From Streptomyces sp. H39-S7 (GTDB lineage: Bacteria; Actinomycetota; Actinomycetes; Streptomycetales; Streptomycetaceae): 64,000 nucleotides of DNA. Made by a program: the position numbers and the translations under genes. A model generated the notes under the pieces. That model made no database searches, was not told the DNA's origin, and worked only from the letters and a program-made list of their open reading frames with translations. Within the stretch, counting starts at the first letter, position 1; every line of letters begins with the position of its first letter. The stretch spans positions 1 to 64,000 of the forward strand of contig NZ_JAPVLU010000024.1 of the NCBI RefSeq assembly GCF_027158205.1, written 5' to 3'. Positions 1-8,663 of this stretch are shown here, piece after piece.

Positions 1-132
1 TTCGACGCGCTCGTGGCCCACAACCGGGCTTTCGCCGAGGACTGCGTGCGCCGCAACGGCGGGCTCATCGCCCACGTCGACCAGACCAGCACGGCGCGGG
101 ACTTCGAGGCGGTCCGGTCGGACACCGGCCGG
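1..132 (+). pseudogene. 3'-truncated remnant of a Tap-like secreted alpha/beta-hydrolase
   Basis: The frame from base 1 reads FDALVAHNRAFAEDC, then HVDQTSTARDFEAVR. From memory, tripeptidyl-aminopeptidase-type (Tap/Slp) alpha/beta hydrolases have such a block just before the ALGE...YLGxSYGT nucleophile elbow. Here the similarity stops after AVR. The frame then runs into sequence antisense to the 3' end of thpR, and no catalytic Ser, Asp or His follows. The gene therefore looks cut off before its active site. The 5' part lies outside the window. No expression signal can be judged. Family assignment rests on pattern memory only. Confidence 0.45.
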
Positions 133-142
133 ACCGGTGGGT

Positions 143-739
143 TCAGACTCCGGTGGAGCCACCGACGCCGAAGGCCCAGGAGTCGATGTCGCGGTAGTGG
201 ATCGGTCCGCTGCTGCGGCCGGCGTTGCTGCCCACCAGGTGCAGACGTTCGGCGGCCCACCGGCCGCCGGTGAATCCGGCGAACCCCTCGGCGATCTCCC
301 CGACCGAGGATCCATCGCCTCGGCGGGCACGGGCCAGCGTCAGGTGAGGGCGCAGGGGCCGATCCTCGAAGGGGACACCACAACTCCTCACGACGCTCCG
401 CACATCGGCGGCGAGCAGGCCCAGCCCGTCGAGGTCCCCGTCGATTCCGCTCCAGAGCACCCGTTCGTCGAAGTTCCCGCTGCCGCGAAGCGCCAACCGC
501 AGTGGTCGCCGGGCCGCCGCGAGGCCGGCGAGGGGCGGCCGCAGGAGCGGAACCGTCCCGGCCGGGAGCTCCCCGAGGAAGGCCAGGGTGATGTGCCAGT
601 CCTCGACGCGGTTCCACCGCATGTGAGGATGCGTGTCGTACGCGGGGCGCACCATCCGGGCCAGTTCCTCTTTCGCGTGATCGGGCGGGGCGAGGGCGAT
701 GAACACGCGAACGGTCGCGGGCTGGGTCTGTTCGTTCAC
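143..739 (-). CDS. thpR: RNA 2',3'-cyclic phosphodiesterase (2H superfamily, ThpR/LigT-like)
   Basis: About 198 aa from the chosen GTG. It carries the two 2H-phosphoesterase signatures, HITL near residue 49 and HLTL near residue 134, which supply the catalytic His/Thr pairs. An RVFIAL strand opens the fold and a C-terminal LHLVGS strand closes it. Members hydrolyse 2',3'-cyclic phosphate RNA ends and are cytosolic. The frame stays open upstream to a GTG at 805, giving 220 aa. I chose 739 because it matches the usual 180-200 aa family length, although the ribosome site there is weak. It lies downstream of the methyltransferase gene on the same strand, so the two may be co-transcribed. The in vivo substrate is unknown. 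Confidence 0.85.
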   Translation of the reverse strand: MNEQTQPATVRVFIALAPPDHAKEELARMVRPAYDTHPHMRWNRVEDWHITLAFLGELPAGTVPLLRPPLAGLAAARRPLRLALRGSGNFDERVLWSGIDGDLDGLGLLAADVRSVVRSCGVPFEDRPLRPHLTLARARRGDGSSVGEIAEGFAGFTGGRWAAERLHLVGSNAGRSSGPIHYRDIDSWAFGVGGSTGV

Positions 740-844
740 AGGGACTTCGTACAGCACCCGGGCGGGGAATGCGACGGCGAGCCCGGCCGGGGCCGGTCGC
801 AGCACCTCAAGCCGCCGGCAGGCACCGACAGCTGCCAGTCGGCC

Positions 845-1921
845 CTATACCGGGCTCCCGAGGCGCGCCACGTAGTAGACGTTCAGGATGTCGCCCTCGA
901 CCCGCTGCGTGTCGACCTGGCTGAACCCCGCCTCGGCGAGCATCCGCATCGCGGTCTCCTCGCCCCACACGGTCCCCAGTCCTTCGCCGCCCTCGCTGAG
1001 CGAGACGCTCATGCAGTAGAACGTCGAGAACGTGTAGAGCGCCGCCCCCAGCGGGTGGTCGGTGTTCTCCTCCAGCCGGCTGGACGCGGCGATGTCGCCC
1101 ATCAGGAACACCCCGTCGTCGCTCAGTGCGCCGGCGACCGCTGCGAGCGCCTGCGCGGGGCGGGCGAGGTCGTGGATGACGTCGAAGGCCGTCACCAGGT
1201 CGTAGGAGCCGGTCAGTCCGGCACAGTCGCCGACCGCGAACTCCGCGTTGGCCAGGCCCAGCTCGGCGGCTTCGGCGCGTGCGGCCGCGATGCCGTCGTC
1301 GGACATGTCCAGCCCGCGGAAGCGGCTGGCGGGGAACGCCTTGGCCAGGACGTTGACCGCGTGGCCCTGGCCGCAGCCGATGTCCAACGCCTCGATGCCC
1401 GTGCTCAACCGCTCGGTCAGACCCGGAACGAGGGGGACGATGCCGTTCACCAGCGCCAGGTCGTAGACCTCCTTGGACTCCTCGGCCTGCAGTGCCTGGA
1501 ATCTGGGGTACGCCGAGTACGGCACGCCCTCTCCGGTGTGGAACGCCCGCAGGACTCGCTGCTCGACCTCGCCCAGCATGCCGAGGTCCTGCGCGATCCG
1601 CGCCAGGTTGTCGGGTCCGGCCGCCCGCGTCAGGGATGCGGCGTGCTCGGGCGGCAGGGCGTACGTGTGCCGCTCCGGCACGTAGTCGACCACCCCTCCG
1701 ACCACCATCGCGCCCAGCCACTCCCGCACGTAGCGCTCGCTCAGCCCGGCCGCGTCGGCGATGTCCTCACTCGTGGCCGCCGGCATCCCGGCCATCGTGT
1801 CGAACAGACCGCTCTCGTGCCCCAGGCCCGCCATCAAGCCCAGACAGGCGTCGTTCACCATCTGGATCATGCGGCCCGCGAACTCCTCCTGCCTCACCGC
1901 GTCCAGCTCTGCGACGGACAT
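845..1921 (-). CDS. Winged-helix class I SAM-dependent methyltransferase
   Basis: 358 aa. Residues 1-100 resemble a winged-helix dimerisation region (TSEDIADAAGLSERYVREWL), followed by a class I Rossmann methyltransferase core. SAM motif I is LDIGCGQGHAV at 179-189, the acidic motif II is RGLDMS, and FDVIHDL matches the post-II region. The architecture is that of the actinobacterial Rv2258c-like family, whose substrates are mostly unknown; an O- or N-methyltransferase of a small molecule is a reasonable guess. The ATG at 1921 follows a GAGGAGG-type site. It is divergent from the diiron oxygenase gene across about 290 bp, so shared regulation is possible. Confidence 0.85.
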   Translation of the reverse strand: MSVAELDAVRQEEFAGRMIQMVNDACLGLMAGLGHESGLFDTMAGMPAATSEDIADAAGLSERYVREWLGAMVVGGVVDYVPERHTYALPPEHAASLTRAAGPDNLARIAQDLGMLGEVEQRVLRAFHTGEGVPYSAYPRFQALQAEESKEVYDLALVNGIVPLVPGLTERLSTGIEALDIGCGQGHAVNVLAKAFPASRFRGLDMSDDGIAAARAEAAELGLANAEFAVGDCAGLTGSYDLVTAFDVIHDLARPAQALAAVAGALSDDGVFLMGDIAASSRLEENTDHPLGAALYTFSTFYCMSVSLSEGGEGLGTVWGEETAMRMLAEAGFSQVDTQRVEGDILNVYYVARLGSPV

Positions 1922-2152
1922 GACTCCTCCTCGCCATCGGGCCAGGACGGGAGGCGGGGTACGTGAGCGGCCGCGCTCGCGCCAGGCGGCTCGATGAGAT
2001 TGCGACGAAATCTCTCCTCTTCCGCCAGATTACGCCCCCCGACCGCCAGGGGCAGCGCGTCCGGTGGGCCGCGATCTTCCCGCCGCGATCCGCTGCCGGG
2101 GGGTAGGCAGGCGCCGACCCTTGCTATACAGTCCGTCAACAAGCATGTGATG

Positions 2153-2165
2153 TTACCGCTGGTAA
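2153..2165. promoter_or_regulatory. Putative operator: perfect inverted repeat TTACC-GCT-GGTAA
   Basis: TTACC (2153-2157) and GGTAA (2161-2165) are exact reverse complements around GCT. The site lies about 50 bp upstream of the diiron oxygenase start, in a locally AT-richer stretch. Spacing and symmetry suit a TetR/MarR-type dimer. No such regulator is encoded nearby, so the ligand and protein are unknown. Confidence 0.4.
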
Positions 2166-2215
2166 TAGCAGTGGGTCGAAGAGACAACTCCCAGGACGAC
2201 TGGAGGATCCCCAGC

Positions 2216-3130
2216 ATGGCGATCAGCGACTCGCGGCCGGAGATCAAGACCTGGCCCTCCGACGGCGGCGCGGCGCGGCGGCTGCTCGACTCGTCCGCGC
2301 AGCTCTCGTACGACCCGCTCACCGAGGTCGACTGGGAGACGCCGCTGGACACGGACTTCCACGGCGCCAGCCCGGAGTGGAGCACCCTGTACGGGACCGC
2401 GTACTGGAACGAGATGACCGACGCGCAGCGCAAGGCGCTGACGCGGCAGGAGGCCGCGTCGGTGGCGAGCACCGGCATCTGGTTCGAGATGATCCTGCAG
2501 CAGATGGTGCTGCGGGACATCTACACGAAGGACCCGCTCAGCGACTCCTTCCAGTGGGCGCTCACCGAGATCGCCGACGAGTGCCGCCACTCGATCATGT
2601 TCGCCCGTGGCGCGCAGAAGCTCGGGGCCCCGGCCTATCGCCCGCACCGGGCCGCGGTCGAACTCGGCAGGTTCTTCAAGACCGTCGCCTTCGGTGAGGC
2701 GGCGTACGCGTCGATCCTGGTCGCCGAGGAAGTCCTCGACGTCATGCAGCGCGACTGGATGCGCGACGAGCGGGTCGTGCCGTTCGTCCGCACGATCAAC
2801 AACATCCATGTCGTCGAGGAGTCGCGGCACATGAAGTTCGCGCGCGAGGAGACGCGCAAGCACCTCGCGCGCGCCGGACGCGTGCGGCGTCACGTCCACT
2901 CACTCCTGGTCGCCATCGCGTCCTACGTCATCGTCACCAGCATGGTGAACCGGAAGGTCTACGCGAACGTCGGGCTGGACGAGGAGCGCGCCATCCGCGA
3001 GGCGAAGGCCAACGAACACCACAAGTCGATGATGCGCTCGAGCTGTGCCGGCCTGATGGAGTTCCTGACGTCGGTGGGGCTGCTCACCAAGCCCGCGCTG
3101 TTCTTCTACAAGCGCGCCCATCTGATCTGA
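2216..3130 (+). CDS. AurF-like diiron oxygenase
   Basis: 304 aa from the ATG at 2216, preceded by GGAGG at 2202-2206. The frame is open further upstream but without a ribosome site. Helical diiron-carboxylate motifs are visible: IWFEM near residue 90, DECRH at 121-125, EEVLD near 175, and VEESRH with E201, E202 and H205. These fit the p-aminobenzoate N-oxygenase AurF family, which oxidises aryl or alkyl amines and related substrates with O2. Such enzymes need an electron donor, and the next gene encodes a fused ferredoxin/flavin reductase 39 bp downstream. The substrate cannot be read from sequence; no biosynthetic gene cluster is apparent around it. Confidence 0.85.
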   Translation: MAISDSRPEIKTWPSDGGAARRLLDSSAQLSYDPLTEVDWETPLDTDFHGASPEWSTLYGTAYWNEMTDAQRKALTRQEAASVASTGIWFEMILQQMVLRDIYTKDPLSDSFQWALTEIADECRHSIMFARGAQKLGAPAYRPHRAAVELGRFFKTVAFGEAAYASILVAEEVLDVMQRDWMRDERVVPFVRTINNIHVVEESRHMKFAREETRKHLARAGRVRRHVHSLLVAIASYVIVTSMVNRKVYANVGLDEERAIREAKANEHHKSMMRSSCAGLMEFLTSVGLLTKPALFFYKRAHLI

Positions 3131-3169
3131 CGACATCTGAACCGACACCACCTCAGCCGAGCGGACGAC

Positions 3170-4696
3170 ATGGCCTTCGCGATCACCCAGACCTGCTGCA
3201 ACGACGCCACCTGCGTGTCGGTCTGCCCGGTCAACTGCATCCACCCCACGCCCGAGGAGCGGGCCTTCGGCAGCACGGAGATGCTGTACATCGACCCGAA
3301 GACCTGCATCGACTGCGGCGCGTGCACCGACGCCTGCCCGGTGGACGCCATCTTCCCGGTCGACAGCCTGCCGGTCGCCCAGCGGGAGTACGCCGACATC
3401 AACGCGGCCTACTTCGAGCAGGCCGGGGAGGAGTCGCGGGCGCCGGCCGGCAAGGACCTCGGGCCGAACTTCCACGCCTGGGGCGAGCCGGCCTTCGGGC
3501 GCGTCCTGCCGTCGGACTTCGGGCCGCTACGGGTCGCGATCGTCGGCACCGGGCCCGCCGGCATGTACGCGGCCGAGGATCTGCTGCTGCACACCCGGGC
3601 CGAAGTCACGCTCATCGACCGGCTTCCGGTCACGGGTGGCCTCGTCCGCCACGGCGTCGCCCCGGACCACCCGGCGACCAAGAAGGTCGGCGACACCTTC
3701 GCCCGTTTCCACACGCACCCGCGGGTGCGGATGCACCTCGGCCTGGAGGTGGGCAGGGACGTCACCGCCGACGAACTCGCCGCGCACCACGACGCGGTGA
3801 TCTACGCCGTGGGTGCCGCCACGGACCGGCGGCTCGGCATCCCCGGCGAGGACCGGACGGGCAGCCTCTCCGCGACCACCGTCGTCGCCTGGTACAACGC
3901 GCACCCGGAGGTCGCGGCGGACGCCGTCGAGCTCTCGGCCGAACGGGTCGTCGTGGTCGGCAACGGCAACGTCGCCCTCGACGTCGCCCGCATCCTGGCC
4001 TCCGACCCGGAGACGCTGGCCGGCACCGGGATCGCCCCCCACGCGCTGGCGGAACTGCGCCGCAGCAAGGTGCGCGAGGTGGTGCTGCTCGGGCGCAGCG
4101 ATCCGGAACACGCGGCGTACACCCGGTCCGAACTCCGCGCCCTGCAGCACGTCCCCGGGGTGGACCTGGTCGTGGACGACCACGATCCGCGCGTCGGGAC
4201 GATGATCGACGCCGCCGGGCCGCAGGAGAAGGCGGCGCTCCTGCGGGAGGTGACGCGGCAGGCCGTCGACTGGTCGTTGCCACCGAGCGCGGCGGGACGG
4301 CGGCGCATCGTGTTCCGCTTCCTCTCCGCGCCCCTGGAGATGTGCGGGGACGAGGACATCCGTGCCGTACGCGTCACGGGCGCGGACGGTGAGGTGGAGA
4401 TCCCCGTCGGCATGGCGCTGCGGGCGATCGGCTACCGCGGAGTGCCCCAGGCGGGGCTGCCGTTCGACGAGACGGCCGGGACTGTTCCGCACGAGCAGGG
4501 CCGGGTGACGGGCGGGTCCGGGACGTACGTGGTGGGCTGGATCAAACGCGGGCCTTCGGGAGGCATCGGCGCCAACCGCGCCTGCGCGGCCGAGACGGTC
4601 GGCACCCTGCTGGCCGACGCGGTCGCGGGCACCCTGCCCGCCCCGACCGGCGGCCCGAAGGCATTCCACCGCCTCGCCCGCCGCCGACGCCGCTGA
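3170..4696 (+). CDS. Ferredoxin--NADP+ reductase with N-terminal ferredoxin domain (FprB-like)
   Basis: 508 aa. Residues 1-75 form a bacterial ferredoxin with Cys motifs CNDATCVSVCPVNC and CIDCGACTDACPVD, able to bind 4Fe-4S or 3Fe-4S plus 4Fe-4S clusters. From about residue 120 a two-Rossmann-fold adrenodoxin-reductase-like flavoprotein follows, with FAD motif VGTGPAGMYAAED and NADP motif VVVGNGNVALDVARIL. It should pass electrons from NAD(P)H through FAD to the fused Fe-S domain. Its position directly behind the AurF-like oxygenase makes it the probable redox partner. The same architecture is known from mycobacterial FprB. The C-terminus is an Arg-rich tail. Confidence 0.9.
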   Translation: MAFAITQTCCNDATCVSVCPVNCIHPTPEERAFGSTEMLYIDPKTCIDCGACTDACPVDAIFPVDSLPVAQREYADINAAYFEQAGEESRAPAGKDLGPNFHAWGEPAFGRVLPSDFGPLRVAIVGTGPAGMYAAEDLLLHTRAEVTLIDRLPVTGGLVRHGVAPDHPATKKVGDTFARFHTHPRVRMHLGLEVGRDVTADELAAHHDAVIYAVGAATDRRLGIPGEDRTGSLSATTVVAWYNAHPEVAADAVELSAERVVVVGNGNVALDVARILASDPETLAGTGIAPHALAELRRSKVREVVLLGRSDPEHAAYTRSELRALQHVPGVDLVVDDHDPRVGTMIDAAGPQEKAALLREVTRQAVDWSLPPSAAGRRRIVFRFLSAPLEMCGDEDIRAVRVTGADGEVEIPVGMALRAIGYRGVPQAGLPFDETAGTVPHEQGRVTGGSGTYVVGWIKRGPSGGIGANRACAAETVGTLLADAVAGTLPAPTGGPKAFHRLARRRRR

Positions 4697-4738
4697 CAGC
4701 GGCTCTGACGGCGACTCCGACGGCGGCGGGAGTCCGTC

Positions 4739-4766
4739 CCGGGGCCTGCCCGTGGTCCGGCCCCGG
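4739..4766. terminator. Putative bidirectional terminator hairpin
   Basis: CCGGGGCC (4739-4746) and GGCCCCGG (4759-4766) form a perfect 8-bp all-GC stem with a 12-nt loop. It lies between the convergent reductase and STAND ATPase genes. There is no U-tract, as is common in streptomycetes. Confidence 0.45.
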
Positions 4767-4787
4767 TCGCACCCGTACGGTCCCCGG

Positions 4788-6797
4788 CTACGAGACCTCG
4801 CGGGGCCCGTGCAGCTCCCGCTGCCACAGGGCCTCGCAGAGCAGGTCCAGCCCCTGGCGCAGGTGGCGCCGGTAGGTGCCGTACGGCAGGCTCAGGCGGC
4901 GGGCGGCGGCTTCCTGGGTGGGAGCGCCGGAGAAGTAGCTCGCCGTCAGTGCCTCGCGGGCCCGCACTCCGCGCGGGTCACCGGCGAGGTCGTCGACCTC
5001 CTGGCGCAGCAGGGTGCGCAACTCCTCGACGGGTTCGGCGGAGTCCGCCACCAAACGGGCGCGCAGCAGGGCGCAGGCCGCGAAGGCGGCCGGGTCGCGC
5101 CAGTGCGGCAGTGCTTCGCGCACGGCCTGGTCGAACACGGTGCGCGAGCCGTGCGCCGGTCCGGAGTCGTCGGGCACCTTGGGGGCCGATATGAAGCGGC
5201 CGAGCCAGGCCTCGACGGGCACCTGGCGCCAGTCGACGCCGAACAGCCCGTAGGTGTGCGCACCGATCCGCGGTCGCGCACCGGTGTCGACGAGGGTGCC
5301 TTTGACGCGTTCGGCCCAGGCGTCGGCGTCGCGCCAGACGGCGAAGCCGTACGCGCGGCCGCGGGCGCGGGCCGACTCCGCCTGGGCGCGGGAACTGCTC
5401 AGGTCGATGACCCGCGAGGGGACCTGGTACCGCTCGGGGTAGATCGTGAAGCGGCTGACGCCGATGTGGTCGCCGGGCCGCACCGGCGCCGTGGCATCGG
5501 TGTACTCCCAGGCGGCCGCGACCACGGGATCGGTGGCCAGGTCCTGGGGATCGGGAGGGGCCGACAGGGCGAGTCGGGCCGTGAAGGCAACGACGCGGCC
5601 CGTGCTCACCAGCCGGTAGACGCTGAAGGCCTGCGGCTGCCGCTGCGCCCAGTAGCGGACCAGATCCGCGGATTCCGGGCCCTCGGTCTCCTCGGCCATG
5701 CGCAGTACGGCGTCGAGGTCGTCCGGGTGCAGGGGACGGTCGTGCACCTCGTCCTCGCGGGACCACGTGCGCAGTCGCGCCAGGGTCTCCACCTCACGGA
5801 AGAGGTAGAACAGTTCGTCGGTGACGGTCCACACCCGCTCCTCGGGCGCTTCCCGGAGCAGGCGCATGTACTCCTCCGCCAGCCGCCGGCGCATCGTCTC
5901 GAAGGCGTTGGGTGCCCGCCAGCGCAGGTCGGCGGCGAGGGTCTCGCGTGCGGCGTCGTGCGGGTGGAGCCCCCGGTGCGTGGACTCCATGAAGGGCAGG
6001 TCCCGCAGCCAGCCGAACAGCAGATGGGCGTCCTCCTCGGGCAGCACGGCGGCCAGCAGTTCCTCGGATGTCGAGTGCGCCTGCGCCGCCACCTCCAGGG
6101 CGCGGCGGTGGGTCGGCGACGGCACCTCTCCGATCAGCCCCGCCAGCAGGGTGCGCAGGATGTCGGCCGAAGGCCCCCAGGTCTCGTCCCTGCTCCACCC
6201 CGTCGAGCCCCTTGCCGCCGCGAGGGACAGGGCCAGCGGGTTGCCCCCGGCGAAGCGGAGCACCCGGTCCCGCAGTTCGGGCCGGATCCGTGCCGCGACC
6301 AGCAGGCTCCGGGCCTGCTCCGCGGAGAACGGCTCCAGTTCGGTCACGTGCAGGAGTCCGTCCCAGGCGGGGTCGGCGCTCCACTGCGGCTGCGGTGCGA
6401 GCCGACCGCCCAGGACGACCAGGGCGCCGTCCGCGGCGCGGGGCAGGAAATGGTGCCACAGCCAGCTCTCCAGCCACTGGCAGTGCTCGAAGGAGTCCAC
6501 GAACAGGACCGTGCCAGGAACGTCGAGGAACGGGCCGGCCGCCCGCTCGAAGTCGGACGGATCCCGGCCGACGAAACGGCCGTCGAGTTCGACGAGCGGC
6601 CGGCCCGCGGTACGCGCGTGGTCCGCCAGCCGCCGCAGCAGCGTCGACTTCCCGATGCCACCGGGTCCGGACACGTAGAACGCGAACGGCGCCTGCGGAT
6701 CACCGGCCAAAGCCTCCGCGAAGCGCCCGAGTTCCTCGTCCCGGCCGATGAAGGCCTGTCCTCGCGCGCTGCTCAGTCTCTCCCCGATGGAGACCAT
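4788..6797 (-). CDS. STAND-type AAA ATPase regulator with C-terminal helix-turn-helix-like region
   Basis: 669 aa. A short N-terminal segment with GRDEEL leads into a P-loop NTPase: Walker A GPGGIGKS at 44-51 and Walker B TVLFVDSFEH near 95. An arginine-rich sensor region and helical repeats follow. The last 60 residues (LTASYFSGAPTQEAAARR, then LPYGTYRRHLRQGL) look like a sigma-70 region-4/LuxR-type helix-turn-helix. This suits a signal-responsive transcription regulator or STAND switch. The ATG at 6797 follows GGGGGTGAG. A SnoaL-fold protein is encoded 46 bp upstream on the same strand and may be a partner or ligand-handling subunit. The target genes are unknown. Confidence 0.7.
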   Translation of the reverse strand: MVSIGERLSSARGQAFIGRDEELGRFAEALAGDPQAPFAFYVSGPGGIGKSTLLRRLADHARTAGRPLVELDGRFVGRDPSDFERAAGPFLDVPGTVLFVDSFEHCQWLESWLWHHFLPRAADGALVVLGGRLAPQPQWSADPAWDGLLHVTELEPFSAEQARSLLVAARIRPELRDRVLRFAGGNPLALSLAAARGSTGWSRDETWGPSADILRTLLAGLIGEVPSPTHRRALEVAAQAHSTSEELLAAVLPEEDAHLLFGWLRDLPFMESTHRGLHPHDAARETLAADLRWRAPNAFETMRRRLAEEYMRLLREAPEERVWTVTDELFYLFREVETLARLRTWSREDEVHDRPLHPDDLDAVLRMAEETEGPESADLVRYWAQRQPQAFSVYRLVSTGRVVAFTARLALSAPPDPQDLATDPVVAAAWEYTDATAPVRPGDHIGVSRFTIYPERYQVPSRVIDLSSSRAQAESARARGRAYGFAVWRDADAWAERVKGTLVDTGARPRIGAHTYGLFGVDWRQVPVEAWLGRFISAPKVPDDSGPAHGSRTVFDQAVREALPHWRDPAAFAACALLRARLVADSAEPVEELRTLLRQEVDDLAGDPRGVRAREALTASYFSGAPTQEAAARRLSLPYGTYRRHLRQGLDLLCEALWQRELHGPREVS

Positions 6798-6843
6798 GCC
6801 GGCTCACCCCCGCTCGTCCCGGTTCCGGAGAACGCCGCCCACG

Positions 6844-7236
6844 TCACTTGATGGATCCCAGGTTCCGGTCGTCGTCGTGGCCGCTGACCAGCAGGGTGCT
6901 CTCCTCGACACGCTGGAAGCGCCCGTCGGGGGCGAGTTGGGCGAAGAGGTACACCTCGGTCAGCGAGGTGCGGCCGTTGTCCCGCGTCACGGTGACGGAG
7001 TGCCGGTCGGCGTAGCGCGGACCGTCGCGGAGTTCCTCGTGGACCTCGATGTGCCCGCTGCGCACCACGGAGCGGAGGCGCGTCATGTGCTGGACGAAAT
7101 CGGCCCGGTCGCTCCACACGCCGTTGGTGCGCTGGCGGTAGTCGGGGGTGAAGTGCCGGTCGATCGCTTCGGCGAGGTCGAGCCCGGGGGTGAACAGCAG
7201 GTCGTTGATAGCTCGGGTGATGTCGGTCGGAGTCAA
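6844..7236 (-). CDS. SnoaL-like / NTF2-fold protein
   Basis: 130 aa, starting at a TTG preceded by GGGAGAG. The pattern is typical of a SnoaL-like domain: an N-terminal helix with FTPGLDLAEAIDRHFTPDY, then YRQRTNGVWSDRADFVQHM, and a beta-sheet core. SnoaL folds include polyketide cyclases, isomerases and many ligand-binding proteins, so no reaction can be assigned. The gene is 46 bp upstream of the STAND regulator in the same direction, so an operon is likely. Confidence 0.7.
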   Translation of the reverse strand: MTPTDITRAINDLLFTPGLDLAEAIDRHFTPDYRQRTNGVWSDRADFVQHMTRLRSVVRSGHIEVHEELRDGPRYADRHSVTVTRDNGRTSLTEVYLFAQLAPDGRFQRVEESTLLVSGHDDDRNLGSIK

Positions 7237-7336
7237 CGCAGTTCTCTCCCGGAGGCGGTGATGGTCGGGGACGAGGCGGGCCCTGTTCCCGGAACCGGAA
7301 GGCTACGGCGCCGACCGACCTGGTAGAGGCCGGAAC

Positions 7337-7355
7337 GGGGGGCGGGGTTCCCCCC
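7337..7355. terminator. Possible GC hairpin downstream of the expansin-like gene
   Basis: GGGGGG (7337-7342) pairs with CCCCCC (7350-7355) around a 7-nt loop. It lies about 120 bp beyond the stop of the minus-strand expansin-like gene. The rest of the 235-bp gap (7237-7471) shows nothing recognisable. Confidence 0.3.
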
Positions 7356-7471
7356 GGCCGGTGCGCCTTCGGGGACCGGCGCGAAGTCCGGCGACAGGGA
7401 GACGGGACCGGAGGTGTACAGGCCTTGGAGGGCCTGCCCGGCGAAGCCCCGGACGACGTTCTTCCGCGGGG

Positions 7472-8425
7472 TCAGTGCCGCGCGAACTGGACCCGGGTCG
7501 CCTGCACGGCTTCCGGCCGCAGGGCGATTCCGTTGATGGTCAGCTGTTCTCCGTGGATGTCGGTGATCCTGATCGCGCCGCCGCACCCGTTGCCGTCGGC
7601 GGCGAGGAAGTAGTTGTACTCGGTGCGGGCCAGTCGACGCCAGCCGGAGCCGGTGCGGACCTCCAGCCGAGCCAGCGGGTTGCGGTGGCCGATTGCCTGG
7701 ATTCCGCACCAGTAGGGGCTGGATCCGGTCTTGTAGCGGATCGAGATCGTGCCCGGCGTGGCGGGGCTCACCAGGCTCCAGGTGATCGCGATCCGGCCGG
7801 TCGAGGTGGGAGCCAGTTTGGCGAAGGCCTGTTCGCTGAGGTCGAGTTGGCGCGGGGCGCAGGGCGCCGGGCATTCGTTGGTGATCAGAACCGTGACGGA
7901 GGCACCGTTCGCCGCGCGGACGAGCACGTGTGCTCCGCAGGCCTGGGACGTCTCGTAGTCGGCGGTGTTCATCGCCGCGATCATCATGTCGTCGCTCGGG
8001 CCGTACGAGCAGGCGCCGTCCCCGGTCCCGGCCTCGTAGACGGTGGCGACTCCCTGGTAGGTGGCCCTGGGCCGGATCCGCCCGGCCGGGGACGACGTGG
8101 CGGGAGCCGTCCGCGGAGAGGCCGGTGAAGGCGCCGCCGACGTCGTCGCGGGAGGTGCCGGGGTCGTGGCGCTCGCCGGCGGGGTCGCGGAGGTGGCCGG
8201 CGGGGAGGTGGTGGCTGGCTGCTGCCCCGGCGCTGTCGTCGCCGGAGTCCCCCGGACGCCGGCGACGGCCGCGGCGGGGGCCCTGCCGGCATCCTCCTCG
8301 CGGTCGGATTGCATCGCCATGAGCAGCGAGACGAGCAGACCGCTGACGACCACCCCCGTGGTGGTACCTACGATCAGTCCCCGTCTGCGCCTGCGCTGCC
8401 GCGCGGCCTGGCGTGGCCCTTCCAT
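7472..8425 (-). CDS. Expansin-like / RlpA-like double-psi beta-barrel exported protein
   Basis: 317 aa from the ATG at 8425, which follows GAAGGGA. An Arg-rich N-terminus (RQRRRRR) and one hydrophobic segment (GLIVGTTTGVVVSGLLVSLL) form a signal anchor. A Ser/Thr/Pro/Ala-rich linker of about 90 residues precedes a DPBB domain starting at YQGVATVYEAG, with CSYG and the downstream NTADYETSQACGAHV region. A second beta-sandwich domain follows, with KTGSSPYWCGIQAIGHRNPL. This two-domain order matches bacterial expansins (EXLX1-like), which loosen cellulose or peptidoglycan contacts without hydrolysis. The frame remains open much further upstream, but only through coding-bias shadow of the opposite-strand gene. 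Confidence 0.75.
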   Translation of the reverse strand: MEGPRQAARQRRRRRGLIVGTTTGVVVSGLLVSLLMAMQSDREEDAGRAPAAAVAGVRGTPATTAPGQQPATTSPPATSATPPASATTPAPPATTSAAPSPASPRTAPATSSPAGRIRPRATYQGVATVYEAGTGDGACSYGPSDDMMIAAMNTADYETSQACGAHVLVRAANGASVTVLITNECPAPCAPRQLDLSEQAFAKLAPTSTGRIAITWSLVSPATPGTISIRYKTGSSPYWCGIQAIGHRNPLARLEVRTGSGWRRLARTEYNYFLAADGNGCGGAIRITDIHGEQLTINGIALRPEAVQATRVQFARH

Positions 8426-8663
8426 GTGCGTCCCTTCGGCCGAGAGTGTCGGTATCCCGCTCCTCAGTGGCCGCGGGTGACGCAAAGGTTGCCGTAGATC
8501 CCCGGCAGGATCGGTCCGGGCCTGTGGACGTCCTGAACCGTCGGCGCCCGGACGGTTCTGCGGGGCCGCTCGCCCGGGAGGCCTAGTCCCAGGTGCGGAA
8601 GCGGTCGGGTGGCACGCCAATGGAGGGGAGCGGCAAGCCGCCGCGCCTGTCCCTTGGAGCGCT

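Noticed and set aside
137-1966. 609-aa plus-strand frame over thpR and the methyltransferase
   Set aside because: Low-complexity translation, whereas the minus strand carries recognisable enzymes.
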